Source of the DNA: Bradyrhizobium sp. WSM1417
Lineage (GTDB): Bacteria; Pseudomonadota; Alphaproteobacteria; Rhizobiales; Xanthobacteraceae
Direction of reading: 5' to 3'
DNA length: 64,000 bases
Assembly: GCF_000515415.1 (NCBI RefSeq)
Contig: NZ_KI911783.1
Location: 1,478,392-1,542,391 of the forward strand
Shown: positions 26,136 to 36,953 of the stretch, piece by piece
How the letters are laid out: the number at the start of each line of letters is the position of its first letter
How positions within the stretch are numbered: the stretch's first letter is position 1
Notes under the pieces: model-generated
Seen by the model: the letters and a program-made list of their open reading frames with translations, nothing else
Database searches by the model: none
What the model was told of the DNA's origin: nothing
Made by a program: the position numbers and the translations under genes

Positions 26136-26464
26136 GGCTGCTGTTCGATCAGAATCTCAGCTTCAAACTTTGCCAGATGATCGCCGACCTTTTTCCGGAT
26201 TCGAATCACGTCCGGTCTCATGGCCTGTCCGAAGTCGCCGACCGTGCGCTTTGGGAGTTTGCAAAGGCAAATGGTTTTGCGATTGTGACCCAGGACGTCG
26301 ATTTTGCCGAGCTGGCGGGCCTGTTGAGCGCTCCACCCAAAGTGATTTGGCTTCGGGCTGGCAATCAAACGACCGCGACGATTGCGGCTCTGCTTCGCCG
26401 GCACGCGCAGACAATTCAATCTTTCGAGAGCGATGATAGCGCTGCGTGCCTTGAGATTTATTAA
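26132..26464 (+). CDS. DUF5615 PIN-like protein, probable toxin
   Basis: The 110-residue protein begins MRLLFDQNLSFKLCQMI with an early acidic residue (Asp6), then AFAKANGFAIVTQDVDFAEL-like sequence (actual FAKANGFAIVTQDVDFAEL) with further acidic residues, the pattern of the PIN-like DUF5615 (COG4634) family. PIN-like toxins are RNases; here activity is inferred. The start overlaps the DUF433 stop. A longer frame opening at 26081 lies inside the antitoxin and is not supported. Confidence 0.87.
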   Translation: MRLLFDQNLSFKLCQMIADLFPDSNHVRSHGLSEVADRALWEFAKANGFAIVTQDVDFAELAGLLSAPPKVIWLRAGNQTTATIAALLRRHAQTIQSFESDDSAACLEIY

Positions 26465-26475
26465 GCCGGTATAGC

Positions 26476-27021
26476 CTACGGCAGCTTGTCATATCCCTCG
26501 CCGAGCCCGTTCAGGCTGAGCGGGAAGCCGATGCCTTCTTCCGGGGTCTCGAAGATGATGAAGGTCGCGGTCTTGGCGGTGCGGAGCTGGCCGAGCAGCT
26601 TGTCGTCCATGACGACCTCGGCGACGCAGCCATTGGGCAGGCAGCGGACAAAGCCGGCGCGGCCGACATCCTGGTTGTCGAGCTTGAGGCCGAGGCCGGA
26701 GGGCAGGAGAACGCCAAGGGGGGCGACGACCCGCATCAGGCGGCTCTTCTGGTCGGCGGTCTTGAGAACGATCACGGTCAGGCCGGCGTTGGAGCGGTCT
26801 TCGGCCACCACGCTCTGGATCAGGGCGCATTGCTCGGACTGGGCGCCCGGCGGGGTGTCGCAGCGGATCTGCCAGTCGCCATGGACGGAGCGCACCGCGC
26901 CCTGCGCATGGGCGAGGCCCGGAAGCGCTAGGACGACGACCGCCGCCAGCAGGGCAGCCAGCATCGTGGGGCCGCCAGCCTGGCTTTTAGCCCGCCTTGC
27001 CATGGATCTCGAAAACCCCAT
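26476..27021 (-). CDS. Invasion-associated locus B (IalB)-family protein
   Basis: The roughly 181-residue protein has a signal peptide (hydrophobic LLAAVVVLALPGLAHAQ) followed by the IalB domain: VHGDWQIRCDTPPGAQSEQC, and paired cysteines in FVRCLPNGCVAEVVMDD. IalB proteins are periplasmic; the name comes from Bartonella, and the general role is unknown. I place the start at 27021, behind AGAGGG, because the upstream extension is not family-like. It is divergent from coxB across a 450-bp gap. Confidence 0.85.
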   Translation of the reverse strand: MGFSRSMARRAKSQAGGPTMLAALLAAVVVLALPGLAHAQGAVRSVHGDWQIRCDTPPGAQSEQCALIQSVVAEDRSNAGLTVIVLKTADQKSRLMRVVAPLGVLLPSGLGLKLDNQDVGRAGFVRCLPNGCVAEVVMDDKLLGQLRTAKTATFIIFETPEEGIGFPLSLNGLGEGYDKLP

Positions 27022-27289
27022 CGGGTCGGTCCCTCTGCTCGCCTGGGTCGCTCGCGCCAGGCGGACTGATACGGGAATGACGGCGTCTTGAAGGCGATTC
27101 GCAAGCAAATTCCACGCCGCCACGGCCGCCGTCGCCCGCACGAATCAGGTTCCTGTGCGGCTGTCCGCCAGTGCCTACCGCGGGCAATTCCGCTGTCAAG
27201 CGGCAGCATCCCGGGAAATGGTATTTTTGTCTGATGTTACTAGGAAATATCTTGCGGGTGATGGCTGACAGACGAGGCTCAAGACTGCA

Positions 27290-27303
27290 TTGCGATAGAT
27301 CAA
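27290..27303. promoter_or_regulatory. FixK/FNR-like box upstream of coxB
   Basis: TTGCGATAGATCAA fits the FixK2-type consensus TTG(A/C)-N6-(T/G)CAA and lies 167 bases ahead of the coxB start, within the 448-bp gene-free stretch 27022-27469, which otherwise shows no gene. The left half-site (TTGCG) departs from TTGAT, so this is a weaker site than the one before hemA. Confidence 0.4.
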
Positions 27304-27469
27304 GAATTATGGTTTGAGAGGCTTGATTTCGGCGTTCTAGCGATCTGGCCCCAATTCCTCTTAGAGGTATTCTTGCGCGGCGGTTTGTCAGACGGGGGGA
27401 TCGAATAAAGCGTTTCCCGAAAATAGGGGAATGCACTTGGGGTGATTTCGTTAGGGGAGCGCGAACGGC

Positions 27470-28309
27470 ATGAAGATGTCGATGGGCCCGGTGGGCCGGC
27501 ACTTGCTGGGATTGGCCGTGGCGGGTCTGACGCTGGCGACGGGCGGTGCGGCATTTGCCGAGCTCGGGCAGCCGGCTGCGTGGGAGTGGACGCTTCAGCA
27601 GTCCGGGTCCCCGGTGATGGACAACATCGTCTGGTTCCACAATTTCCTGTTCGTGCTGATCACGCTGATCACGCTGTTCGTTCTGGCGCTGCTCGTGATT
27701 GTGGTCGTCAAGTTCAACGCGCGAGCCAATCCGGTGCCGTCGCGGACCACGCACAACACGCTGATCGAGGTGGCGTGGACTCTCGTTCCGGTGCTGATTC
27801 TGGTCGGTATCTCGGTGCCGTCGTTCCGCCTCCTGTTCCTCGAACTCGACGTGCCGAAGGCGGATCTGACCATCAAGGCGACCGGCAAGCAGTGGTACTG
27901 GTCTTACGCCTATCCAGATAACGGCAAGTTCGAGTTCGACTCGCTCATGGCCCAGGACAAGCAGCCCCGCCTGCTCGGCGTCGACAACGAGATGGTGGTG
28001 CCCGTCAACAAGGTGGTCCGGGTTCAGGTGACCGGGGCTGACGTGATTCATGCGTTTGCGCTGCCGTCCTTCGGCGTCAAGATCGACGCCATTCCGGGCC
28101 GTCTCAACGAGACCTGGTTCAAGGCCACCAAGACCGGCATGTTCTACGGCCAGTGCTCGGAATTGTGCGGCAAGGACCACGCCTTCATGCCGATCGCCAT
28201 CCGCGTGGTGAGCGACCAGGAGTTCGCCTCCTGGGTCGAGACGGCGAAGAAGAAATACGCGAGCGGCGGCACCAGCACCTACGCCTCCACGGCCGGCCCG
28301 ACGCAGTAA
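27470..28309 (+). CDS. coxB: Cytochrome c oxidase subunit II (CuA-containing)
   Basis: The 279-residue protein has a signal-like N-terminus, two membrane segments (about residues 52-75 and 95-115) and a periplasmic cupredoxin domain. The CuA ligands are visible: the histidine in DVIHAFALPSFGVKID, then GQCSELCGKDHAFM (Cys229, Cys233, His237, Met240). W-rich KQWYWSYAYPDNG serves electron entry from cytochrome c. It is the first gene of the cox cluster, 87 bases ahead of coxA. ATG 27470 is used; ATGs at 27476 and 27482 are possible. Confidence 0.95.
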   Translation: MKMSMGPVGRHLLGLAVAGLTLATGGAAFAELGQPAAWEWTLQQSGSPVMDNIVWFHNFLFVLITLITLFVLALLVIVVVKFNARANPVPSRTTHNTLIEVAWTLVPVLILVGISVPSFRLLFLELDVPKADLTIKATGKQWYWSYAYPDNGKFEFDSLMAQDKQPRLLGVDNEMVVPVNKVVRVQVTGADVIHAFALPSFGVKIDAIPGRLNETWFKATKTGMFYGQCSELCGKDHAFMPIAIRVVSDQEFASWVETAKKKYASGGTSTYASTAGPTQ

Positions 28310-28393
28310 GCGCCGGGCGAAGGGTTCGAGGAAACTGAAAGCGACATAAGGCGGGACCTCCAGAGGTCCGATCGGGACGCAAGGCAGGATTAG

Positions 28394-30022
<1,629 letters not shown>

Positions 30023-30032
30023 GCCAACGCTC

Positions 30033-30055
30033 GCGGCGCCCGTGACGGGCGCCGC
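30033..30055 (+). other. Intra-operon hairpin between coxA and ctaB
   Basis: GCGGCGCCC (30033-30041) and GGGCGCCGC (30047-30055) form a perfect 9-bp stem with loop GTGAC, with no T-run. It could be an RNA-processing or partial-termination element that lowers expression of the downstream assembly genes. Confidence 0.5.
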
Positions 30056-30082
30056 AGCTCGACAACGAAGCGAGTCAGTCTA

Positions 30083-31027
30083 GTGTCCGTCCTCGACCAC
30101 AATGCCATCGACCTCAATCCCCGCATCTCTGAAGCGGAGGTCGGCGATTACATCGCGCTCCTGAAGCCGCGGGTGATGTCGCTGGTGATCTTCACCGCGC
30201 TGGTCGGAATGGCGATGGCGCCCGGGCATTTCCACCCGGTGCTGGCCTTCACCTCGCTGCTCTGCATCGCCGTCGGCGCCGGCGCGTCCGGGGCGCTCAA
30301 CATGGCGCTGGAAGGCGACATCGACGCCAAGATGTCGCGCACGGCGAACCGGCCGATTCCGCGCGGCCGCATCACCCGTCCCGAGGCGATGACCTTCGGC
30401 ATGACGCTCGCCTTCTTCTCGGTGATGACGCTCGGCATCCTCGTCAACTGGATCGCGGGCGCGCTGCTCGCCTTCACCATCTTCTTCTATGTCGTGATCT
30501 ACACGATCGGCCTGAAGCGCTGGACCGCGCAGAACATCGTGATCGGCGGTGCCGCCGGCGCGCTGCCGCCGGTGGTGGCCTGGGCCGCGGTCACGGGCAC
30601 GGTCGACGTCGAGCCGCTGCTGCTGTTCGCCATCATCTTCTTCTGGACGCCGCCGCATTTCTGGGCGCTGGCGCTGTTCCGCTCCGACGACTACGCGCGC
30701 GCCGGCATTCCGATGCTGCCCAACGTCGCCGGTCCCGACGCGACGCGGCTTCAGATCCTGCTCTACACCATCGTGCTGATCGCGGTCGCGGCTGCGCCCT
30801 GGGCGCTCGGCTATTTCGACGCCATCTACGGCATCGTCTCGCTGATCCTCGGCGCCGGCATGCTGGCGTTCGCCATCAACGTCTATGTCCGTCGCGAGCG
30901 CAGCCAATCGCTGCGGGCGACCCGCAAGCTGTTCGCGTTCTCCATCCTTTATCTGTTTGCGCTGTTTGCGACCTTGCTGGCCGAGGTCCTGTTCCGGGCG
31001 CTTGCGCCGATGGTAGGGGGCGCATGA
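30083..31027 (+). CDS. ctaB: Protoheme IX farnesyltransferase (heme O synthase)
   Basis: The 314-residue UbiA-family protein starts with GTG (30083) and has about nine membrane segments. The prenyl-diphosphate motif [19 protein letters not shown] lies near residues 73-91, and the second motif [20 protein letters not shown] follows. It farnesylates heme B to heme O, the first step to the heme A of aa3 oxidases. The TGA overlaps the ATG of the next small gene (ATGA), indicating coupling. Confidence 0.95.
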   Translation: MSVLDHNAIDLNPRISEAEVGDYIALLKPRVMSLVIFTALVGMAMAPGHFHPVLAFTSLLCIAVGAGASGALNMALEGDIDAKMSRTANRPIPRGRITRPEAMTFGMTLAFFSVMTLGILVNWIAGALLAFTIFFYVVIYTIGLKRWTAQNIVIGGAAGALPPVVAWAAVTGTVDVEPLLLFAIIFFWTPPHFWALALFRSDDYARAGIPMLPNVAGPDATRLQILLYTIVLIAVAAAPWALGYFDAIYGIVSLILGAGMLAFAINVYVRRERSQSLRATRKLFAFSILYLFALFATLLAEVLFRALAPMVGGA

Positions 31028-31200
31028 TCGTAGGAATGGCCGACAAACCCGAGAGAGATGGAATCGTCCTCACCGAGGCGCAGAAGAAGAGCCGTCGTCA
31101 GCGCTCGATTGCGATCGCACTCGCGCTCGGCGTGCTCGTGGTGCTGTTCTTCGCCGTGACCATGGTCAAGGGGCCGGCCGTGCTCGTCCGGCCGATGTAG
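31024..31200 (+). CDS. Small CoxF-like membrane protein
   Basis: This 58-residue gene fits exactly between ctaB and ctaG, with its ATG in the ctaB stop (ATGA, 31024-31027) and its stop six bases ahead of ctaG. The product has a charged N-terminus ([12 protein letters not shown]) and one membrane segment ([20 protein letters not shown]). Position and type match the small proteins found in rhizobial cox operons and sometimes named CoxF; function is unproven, possibly oxidase assembly. ATG 31036 is less likely because its SD would touch the start. Confidence 0.75.
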   Translation: MIVGMADKPERDGIVLTEAQKKSRRQRSIAIALALGVLVVLFFAVTMVKGPAVLVRPM

Positions 31201-31205
31201 GAAAC

Positions 31206-31856
31206 ATGGATCAGAAGCCGATCATATCGCGGGATCAGAGCCGGACGGCCACCAAAGGCCGCAGGCCTGCCAAGGGGCTTGGCCGCGACGCGGTGGTCGC
31301 CTCGATCTGCGGCGGCGTGGTCGCGCTGATGGTCGGCGCCTCCTACGCGGCGGTGCCGTTCTACAACTGGTTCTGCCGCGCCACCGGCTTCAACGGCACG
31401 ACCCAGGTCGCGACCTCGGCGCCGGCCAGCGGCCCGATCGCACGCAAGATCGCGGTGCGCTTCGATTCCAACGTTGCGCCCGGCCTGCCCTGGAAGTTCG
31501 AGCCCGAGCAGAGCGAGATCGAGGTCAATATCGGCCAGGTCGTGACCGTCTTTTACACGGTGACCAACCAGGCCGCGCGGACCACCGCAGGCCAGGCCGC
31601 CTACAATGTCGCGCCGCTGACGGTCGGATCCTATTTCCAGAAGATCAACTGCTTCTGCTTCACCGAGCAGACCATGGCGCCCGGCGAGAAGCGCGAGATG
31701 CCGGTCGTGTTCTACGTCGATCCGTCGATTGCCGACGACCACGAGAACGATGGTCTCAACACGATCACGCTGTCCTACACGTTCTATCCGGTGAAGGATC
31801 CGGTGGTGAAGCCGCTCGCGGCCAGCGAAGACGACAAACGCAAGGGAAATCTCTGA
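31206..31856 (+). CDS. ctaG: Cytochrome c oxidase assembly protein CtaG (Cox11-like)
   Basis: The 216-residue protein has one N-terminal membrane segment (about residues 29-50), Cys57 in NWFCRATGF, and a periplasmic Ig-like domain with the copper site [15 protein letters not shown] (Cys149, Cys151). CtaG delivers copper to CuB of subunit I. The pattern [10 protein letters not shown] is characteristic. It lies between the small membrane protein and coxC. Confidence 0.94.
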   Translation: MDQKPIISRDQSRTATKGRRPAKGLGRDAVVASICGGVVALMVGASYAAVPFYNWFCRATGFNGTTQVATSAPASGPIARKIAVRFDSNVAPGLPWKFEPEQSEIEVNIGQVVTVFYTVTNQAARTTAGQAAYNVAPLTVGSYFQKINCFCFTEQTMAPGEKREMPVVFYVDPSIADDHENDGLNTITLSYTFYPVKDPVVKPLAASEDDKRKGNL

Positions 31857-31934
31857 TCTCCGGGCTCACGCGCCGGGATTGGAAATAAGGGGATAAGTGC
31901 CTGACAGGCACGGGATTGAGGAGCGAGACCGCAA

Positions 31935-32831
31935 ATGGCAACGGCGCACACCAAGCATCACGACTACCACCTGGTCGATCCCTCGCCATGGCCCGTCGTC
32001 GGCTCCATCTCAGCCTTCATCATGGCGGTCGGCGCGATCACCTGGATGCACCACATGTTCTCGGCTGCGCCGATCATCTTCGGTGTCGGCACCGTCGGTG
32101 TGCTCTACACCATGGCGAGCTGGTGGGGCGACGTGATCAGGGAAGCCCAGTACAAGGGCGACCACACCCGCGTCGTGCAGCTGCATCACCGCTACGGCAT
32201 GATCCTGTTCATCGCCTCGGAGGTGATGTTCTTCGTCGCCTGGTTCTGGGCCTATTTCAACGCGGCGCTCTTCCCGGCCGACGCCGTCCACGCCACTCGT
32301 GATGCGGTGTTCGGCTGTGGTCTCGGGACCGCGGCCGGCGCCTGCGCCGTGCCGGGCACGTGGCCGCCGCACGGCATCGAGACCTTCGATCCCTGGCATC
32401 TTCCGCTCCTCAACACGCTGATCCTGCTCACCTCCGGCACCACGGTGACCTGGGCCCACCATGCGCTGCTCGAGAACGATCGCCAGGGCCTGAAGTACGG
32501 CCTGATCCTCACCGTCGTGCTCGGTGCGCTCTTCACCTGCGTGCAGGCCTATGAGTACAGCCACGCGGCCTTCTCCTTCGGCGGCAACGTCTACGGCGCG
32601 ACCTTCTTCATGGCGACCGGCTTCCACGGCTTCCATGTGCTGGTCGGCACCATCTTCCTGCTGGTGTGCCTGTTCCGCGCCTATGCCGGCCACTTCACGC
32701 CGACCCAGCATCTCGGCTTCGAGTTCGCCGCCTGGTACTGGCACTTCGTCGACGTGGTCTGGCTGTTCCTGTTCCTCTGCATCTATGTCTGGGGACACGG
32801 CGCCGAGACCATGGCCCACGGCGCGCACTGA
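31935..32831 (+). CDS. coxC: Cytochrome c oxidase subunit III
   Basis: The 298-residue protein has about seven membrane segments and the subunit III motifs [37 protein letters not shown] and [20 protein letters not shown], ending [20 protein letters not shown]. It stabilises subunit I and its proton uptake path. An intrinsic terminator lies 22 bases after the stop, so this ends the main cox transcript. Confidence 0.96.
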   Translation: MATAHTKHHDYHLVDPSPWPVVGSISAFIMAVGAITWMHHMFSAAPIIFGVGTVGVLYTMASWWGDVIREAQYKGDHTRVVQLHHRYGMILFIASEVMFFVAWFWAYFNAALFPADAVHATRDAVFGCGLGTAAGACAVPGTWPPHGIETFDPWHLPLLNTLILLTSGTTVTWAHHALLENDRQGLKYGLILTVVLGALFTCVQAYEYSHAAFSFGGNVYGATFFMATGFHGFHVLVGTIFLLVCLFRAYAGHFTPTQHLGFEFAAWYWHFVDVVWLFLFLCIYVWGHGAETMAHGAH

Positions 32832-32852
32832 GCGGGCTGACTTCGGATCGAG

Positions 32853-32878
32853 AAAGGGCGGCCTCGGGGCCGCCCTTT
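32853..32878 (+). terminator. Intrinsic terminator after coxC
   Basis: AAAGGGCGGCC (32853-32863) and GGCCGCCCTTT (32868-32878) form an 11-bp stem with loop TCGG, followed by T G CTTTTTG. DUF983 and SURF1 downstream must rely on read-through or their own promoter. Confidence 0.85.
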
Positions 32879-32929
32879 TGCTTTTTGCGCGCAGGGGTTT
32901 CGGCAGAAACTGTGATAGACCCTGTCGTC

Positions 32930-33331
32930 ATGAACAAGGCCGACGACACGTCCGACCCGCAAGCCACCGTCCTGCAGAGCGCGCTGCGCGGGCTTGCCTG
33001 CAAATGCCCGCGCTGCGGCCAGGGCAAGCTCTATGCGGGCTTCCTGACGCTTGCGCCGTCCTGCGAGCGTTGCGGCCTCGACTATGCCTTCATCGATTCC
33101 GGTGACGGTCCGGCGATCTTCATCATCATGCTGGCCGGGGCGATCGTGGTCGGCTGCGCGCTCGTCGTCGAGGTCAAGTACCAGCCGCCGTACTGGCTGC
33201 ACGCGGTGTTGTGGCTGCCGCTGATCCTCGCGACCACCCTGCTGCCGTTGCGCGCGATGAAGTCGCTGCTGATCGCACTGCAATTCCACCATAAGGCGGC
33301 GCCGGGCCGGCTGGTCGACCGCGCGAAATGA
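32930..33331 (+). CDS. DUF983 membrane protein with zinc ribbon
   Basis: The 133-residue protein starts with an intracellular zinc-ribbon-like part containing CKCPRCGQGKL (Cys26, Cys29) and SCERCGLDY (Cys45, Cys48), followed by two membrane segments (IFIIMLAGAIVVGCALVVEV and WLHAVLWLPLILATTLLPLR). DUF983 genes in alphaproteobacteria sit next to cox genes. The start at ATG 32930 was chosen from that fit. The last four bases overlap SURF1, so the two are coupled. Function is unknown but oxidase-linked by position. Confidence 0.85.
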   Translation: MNKADDTSDPQATVLQSALRGLACKCPRCGQGKLYAGFLTLAPSCERCGLDYAFIDSGDGPAIFIIMLAGAIVVGCALVVEVKYQPPYWLHAVLWLPLILATTLLPLRAMKSLLIALQFHHKAAPGRLVDRAK

Positions 33332-34077
33332 ACGAGACCGCGCGCAAGCCCCGCGTGGCCGGCTTCGCGCTGTTCACGCTATTCCTGACCGCGATCTGCG
33401 TCGTGCTCGGTGTCTGGCAATTGCAGCGCCGCCTCGCCAAGCACGAGCTCATCGCCGCACTCACAGAGCGCCTCGCGGAGGCGCCGGTCGCTCTGCCGCC
33501 GCCGGCACAATGGACCGCGCTAAGTCCCGCGCGCGATGAATTCCGCCGTGTCAGCTTTACCGCGACCTACGCGCCCTTGCCTGATGCGATGGTCTATTCC
33601 CCCGGATCCGCCGTGCGCAAGGATGCGTCGGGCCCCGGCACCTGGGCATTCCTGCCGGCGCGGCTGCCGAGCGGCGAGACGGTGGTGATCGATGCGGGCT
33701 TCGTCGAAAACACCATGCAGGATCGCAGCGTCGAGGATCGCGCGGTCAAGAAGCTCGTCACGGGGCAGGAGGTCTCCTTCACCGGCTATCTGCGCTTCCC
33801 CGAGACACCTGGCTGGCTGACCCCGGCGGCGAACCGCGACAAGCGGCTGTGGTTCGTGCGCGATCACGTGGCGATCGCGAGCACGCTGGGCTGGGGCGCG
33901 GTCGCGCCGTTCTATGTCGATCTCGAGCAGCCGGCGCCCGAGAACGACATTCCGCGGCCGGGGCCGCTCGACGTGCATCTCAAGGACGATCACCTGCAAT
34001 ACGCCATCACCTGGTTCACGCTTGCAGGCGCCGTGCTCATCGCCTTCGCCGTGTGGGCAAGAGGGCGGCGGGGTTGA
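33328..34077 (+). CDS. SURF1-family oxidase assembly protein
   Basis: The 249-residue protein has membrane segments at both ends (about residues 10-28 and 225-243) around a periplasmic SURF1 domain. Characteristic stretches are VLGVWQLQRRLAKHEL near the N-terminus, EFRRVSFTATY, and YAITWFTLAGAVLIAFAVW at the end. SURF1 helps insert heme A into the oxidase. It overlaps DUF983 by four bases and ends the oxidase assembly group. Confidence 0.92.
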   Translation: MNETARKPRVAGFALFTLFLTAICVVLGVWQLQRRLAKHELIAALTERLAEAPVALPPPAQWTALSPARDEFRRVSFTATYAPLPDAMVYSPGSAVRKDASGPGTWAFLPARLPSGETVVIDAGFVENTMQDRSVEDRAVKKLVTGQEVSFTGYLRFPETPGWLTPAANRDKRLWFVRDHVAIASTLGWGAVAPFYVDLEQPAPENDIPRPGPLDVHLKDDHLQYAITWFTLAGAVLIAFAVWARGRRG

Positions 34078-34191
34078 GCTCCGTAGATCCACCTAGGGAA
34101 CCCGGTATCGCCCGGGGTTTACCATTCAGCGCACATTCACGAGTGTGGTCCTAAGCCGCCATCGTTTTTTCGCGGCAGACAGGATTGCAGC

Positions 34192-34557
34192 GTGAGCGAT
34201 TTCGACCAGATGGGAATTGTCGTCGACTGGGTGGATGCCTGCAGGAAGGGCGACCTCGCGACGCTTCTCGACCTCTATGCGGACGATGCCCAGGTCGAAT
34301 GCACGTGCAACGGCACGCAGCACTATCGCGGCCGGAGCGAGCTCGAAGCCTATTGGCAGCCGCGGCTCAGCGCTTTCTCGTCGGCCGGTTTCGGGCTGGA
34401 GGAAATCCATCCTGCGCCCCACGGCATCGATCTCGAATATTCCGTCGCCGGCGCGCTGCGCATCCGCGCCTCGTTTTGCTTCAGCCCGGACGGCAAGATC
34501 CGCGCCACGCTGTGCGAACCAGCGCGACAGAACGCGCAGCTTGGCTGTGCTTGCTAG
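34192..34557 (+). CDS. NTF2-like small protein
   Basis: The 121-residue protein has the NTF2 fold pattern: GIVVDWVDACRKGDLATLLD then LYADDAQVECTCNGTQHYRG, ELEAYWQPRLSAFSS, and beta-rich FGLEEIHPAPHGIDLEYSVA and IRASFCFSPDGKIRATLC. Such proteins serve as small enzymes or binding modules; no ligand can be named. It lies alone after SURF1 and ends beside the repeat at 34577. Confidence 0.75.
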   Translation: MSDFDQMGIVVDWVDACRKGDLATLLDLYADDAQVECTCNGTQHYRGRSELEAYWQPRLSAFSSAGFGLEEIHPAPHGIDLEYSVAGALRIRASFCFSPDGKIRATLCEPARQNAQLGCAC

Positions 34558-34576
34558 AGACTCCAGATTCTTGTTT

Positions 34577-34625
34577 TGACGCGTTTTCTTCACGCGAACC
34601 GGTATCCACCTCGCGAAAACGCTAG
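34577..34625. repeat. Dispersed repeat, copy 2
   Basis: The 26-base core 34577-34602 is identical to 10633-10658 and is followed by GAAAACGCTAG (34615-34625). The repeat overlaps the TAG stop of the histidine kinase gene (minus strand, 34622-34624), so it supplies the end of that reading frame. Confidence 0.75.
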
Positions 34626-35962
34626 CCGGTGACCGGCGCCTCGCGTGCCGGTTCGACGGGAAGGCGGCAGCGCACATAGGTCCGGTCGTCCACGCGCAGC
34701 AGTGACAGCGATCCGCTGAGCGCGCGCACGCGCTCGTGCATGCCGGTCAGACCTCGGCCGAAGATGTTGCCCTCGGGAAAGCCGCCGCCGTCGTCGGAAA
34801 TCTCGATGACGACCGCCTCGCCGGCGAAGGTCGCCTGCACATGGGCATTGCTGGCGCCGGCATGACGCAACACGTTGGTCAGCGCCTCCTGAATCACGCG
34901 ATAGACGGTCTGAGCCAGCGGCCCGTCGATCCCGTTGAGATCCGGATCGATCGTGTCCGTCAGGTCGACTGACGGCGCCTGCTTGCGAAAATTCCGGAGC
35001 AGCGTCTGCACGGTGGTCTCCAGACCTAATTCCTCGATGTAGAGCGGTCGCAACCGGTCGAGGATGCGGCGGTTGGTCTGCTGGAGCGCCTCGACCGATT
35101 GCAACACATCCTGCGCCGAACTGCCGGGATTTCCCGCCCGGGGCGAGGCGTCGGCCAATGCGATCGTGCCGGCGCGGATGCTGAACAGCAGCGGACCGAG
35201 TTCGTCGTGCAGTTCGCGCGCGAGATCGCGCCGCTCGTCGTCCTGGAGCGACACCAGGCGGTGCAGCAAGTCGCGATTATCCTGGCTCAATTGCGCCAGC
35301 GTTTCGGCCAGCGCATTGGCCTGTTCGCAGCTTTGCCGGATTTCCGGCGGTCCTCCGGCCGGGATCGGCGTTGCGTAGTCGCCGCGTCGCATCCGCGTGA
35401 GCCCTTCGCCGAGATCTTGCAGCGGGCGCAGGGCCGATCCCGCGAAAACATAGGCAATGGTGCCGGTGAGCACCATCAGCACGGCAACCAGGACGGTCAG
35501 CGCGAGAAAGCCGATCCACTTCTCGAACAGGTCGGCCGACAGGTCCGGCCGGAAGACGAGATCGCCGACACGCTTGTCGCCGATGGTCACCGGAGCTGCC
35601 GCCTCCATGTCCGGAATGGTGAGCAGGTCGACAAACCAGTGCGGGACGCCATGCGGCTTGCGCGGGCCGTCCCTCGCTGAGGATGCGGGACCCATCTCCG
35701 CGGCACGGAATTGGATATCGGAGGAGTTGTCCAGGGAATGGACAAAGGCGTCGAGCGTCTGCCGCGGATTGTTCGAGGTGCGCAGGGTGTTGTTGAGCGC
35801 GGCGGCAACGGTCTGGATCGAACGCCGCCCCGGCTCGTTCTCGTCCGCCAATTGGTCGGTCGCGAAGATTTGGAGCAGCACGCCGCTCATGATCAGCGCG
35901 GCGAGGAAGCTCAGGCCGAGCGGCAGAAACAGTTGGGTTCGGAACGAGAGGCGTTGCCACAT
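34622..35962 (-). CDS. Membrane sensor histidine kinase, NarL-type (HisKA_3)
   Basis: The 446-residue kinase has two membrane segments (about residues 8-30 and 155-180) around a periplasmic sensor of some 120 residues, a HAMP-like linker (LRPLQDLGEGLTRMRRGDY), the HisKA_3 phosphoacceptor LARELHDELGPLLFSIRAG (His252) and an HATPase with VIQEALTNVLRHAGA, ISDDGGGFP and GRGLTGMHERV. It is divergent from a NarL/FixJ regulator, its probable partner. The signal is unknown. MWQRLS at 35962 is preferred to an earlier ATG at 35983. Confidence 0.9.
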   Translation of the reverse strand: MWQRLSFRTQLFLPLGLSFLAALIMSGVLLQIFATDQLADENEPGRRSIQTVAAALNNTLRTSNNPRQTLDAFVHSLDNSSDIQFRAAEMGPASSARDGPRKPHGVPHWFVDLLTIPDMEAAAPVTIGDKRVGDLVFRPDLSADLFEKWIGFLALTVLVAVLMVLTGTIAYVFAGSALRPLQDLGEGLTRMRRGDYATPIPAGGPPEIRQSCEQANALAETLAQLSQDNRDLLHRLVSLQDDERRDLARELHDELGPLLFSIRAGTIALADASPRAGNPGSSAQDVLQSVEALQQTNRRILDRLRPLYIEELGLETTVQTLLRNFRKQAPSVDLTDTIDPDLNGIDGPLAQTVYRVIQEALTNVLRHAGASNAHVQATFAGEAVVIEISDDGGGFPEGNIFGRGLTGMHERVRALSGSLSLLRVDDRTYVRCRLPVEPAREAPVTG

Positions 35963-36047
35963 TAGGTCAATTCTAACGCGCATCGGTCGGATTTGCTCTT
36001 TCCATTTGTTCCCGTCGGTTTATGAGTCGAAAAACTAGAGAGTTACA

Positions 36048-36692
36048 ATGCAAGATACTGCCAAGCCGGCGACCCGCGTCCTGATTGTCGACGACCATCC
36101 CGTGGTACTGTCCGGTTGCCGCACCCTGTTCGCCTCCGACCATTCGATCCGGATCGACGAGGCGACCGACGCCAAATCCGGGCATCGCGCCTATGTCAGC
36201 AAGCGGCCCGACGTCACTGTGATCGACATCAGCCTGCCCGACGTCTCCGGCTTTGAACTGATGCGACGCATTCGCAAGGACGATCCCGACGCCAAGATCA
36301 TCATGTTCAGCATGAACGACGATCCGGCCTTCGTGGTGCGGGCGGTGGAGCTGGGCGCGCAGGGCTACGTCTCCAAGGGCGACGATCCCCGGATCCTGCT
36401 CAAGGCTGTGCGCAAGGTGGTTGCGGGCGACAATTTCATCTCACCGCAGCTCGCGGAAGCCGTGACGTTTTCCGGCGCGGCGATCAAGGCCAATCCCGCC
36501 TCGCAGATGACGCCGCGGGAACTCGAGATTCTCCGCCTGCTGGGGCGAGGCGACAAGATCGTCGAGGTCGCCGAGGCGCTCGGTATCTCCTACAAGACCG
36601 TCGCCAACACCACCTCCCTGCTCAAGCAGAAGCTAGGTGCCAAGAACCATTCCGACCTGATCCGGATCGCGGTGGAAATCGGGATGAACTGA
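36048..36692 (+). CDS. NarL/FixJ-family response regulator
   Basis: The 214-residue protein has a receiver domain with DDHPVV at the acidic pocket, Asp60 in VIDISLPDVSG as phosphoacceptor and the conserved lysine in GAQGYVSKGDDPR, followed by a LuxR-type helix-turn-helix (MTPRELEILRLLGRGDKIVE, ALGISYKTVANTTSLLKQKL). It is divergent from the histidine kinase across 85 bases and very likely forms one two-component system with it. Targets cannot be inferred. Confidence 0.9.
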   Translation: MQDTAKPATRVLIVDDHPVVLSGCRTLFASDHSIRIDEATDAKSGHRAYVSKRPDVTVIDISLPDVSGFELMRRIRKDDPDAKIIMFSMNDDPAFVVRAVELGAQGYVSKGDDPRILLKAVRKVVAGDNFISPQLAEAVTFSGAAIKANPASQMTPRELEILRLLGRGDKIVEVAEALGISYKTVANTTSLLKQKLGAKNHSDLIRIAVEIGMN

Positions 36693-36953
36693 CGCCCCGT
36701 GGGGCCGAACCGGCTGCTCCAGGATGCCGCCGGTTCGGCGGGTGGACCGGTCTCGGCGCTCAGCCGGGCAATGCATGGATAGCGCCGACACCGTCCGCCG
36801 ACACAATGAGCCGCCTCCTGGTTCGTTCCTGAACCGTCTCGTCGTTCGGGAGATATTGGCAATCCGTGACGCGAAACCGCGTGCGAACGTTCGCCAGCGC
36901 CGAAACGGGTCGGGAAAAATAGGAACATTTTCTCGCACATCCCGTTTTGACCC

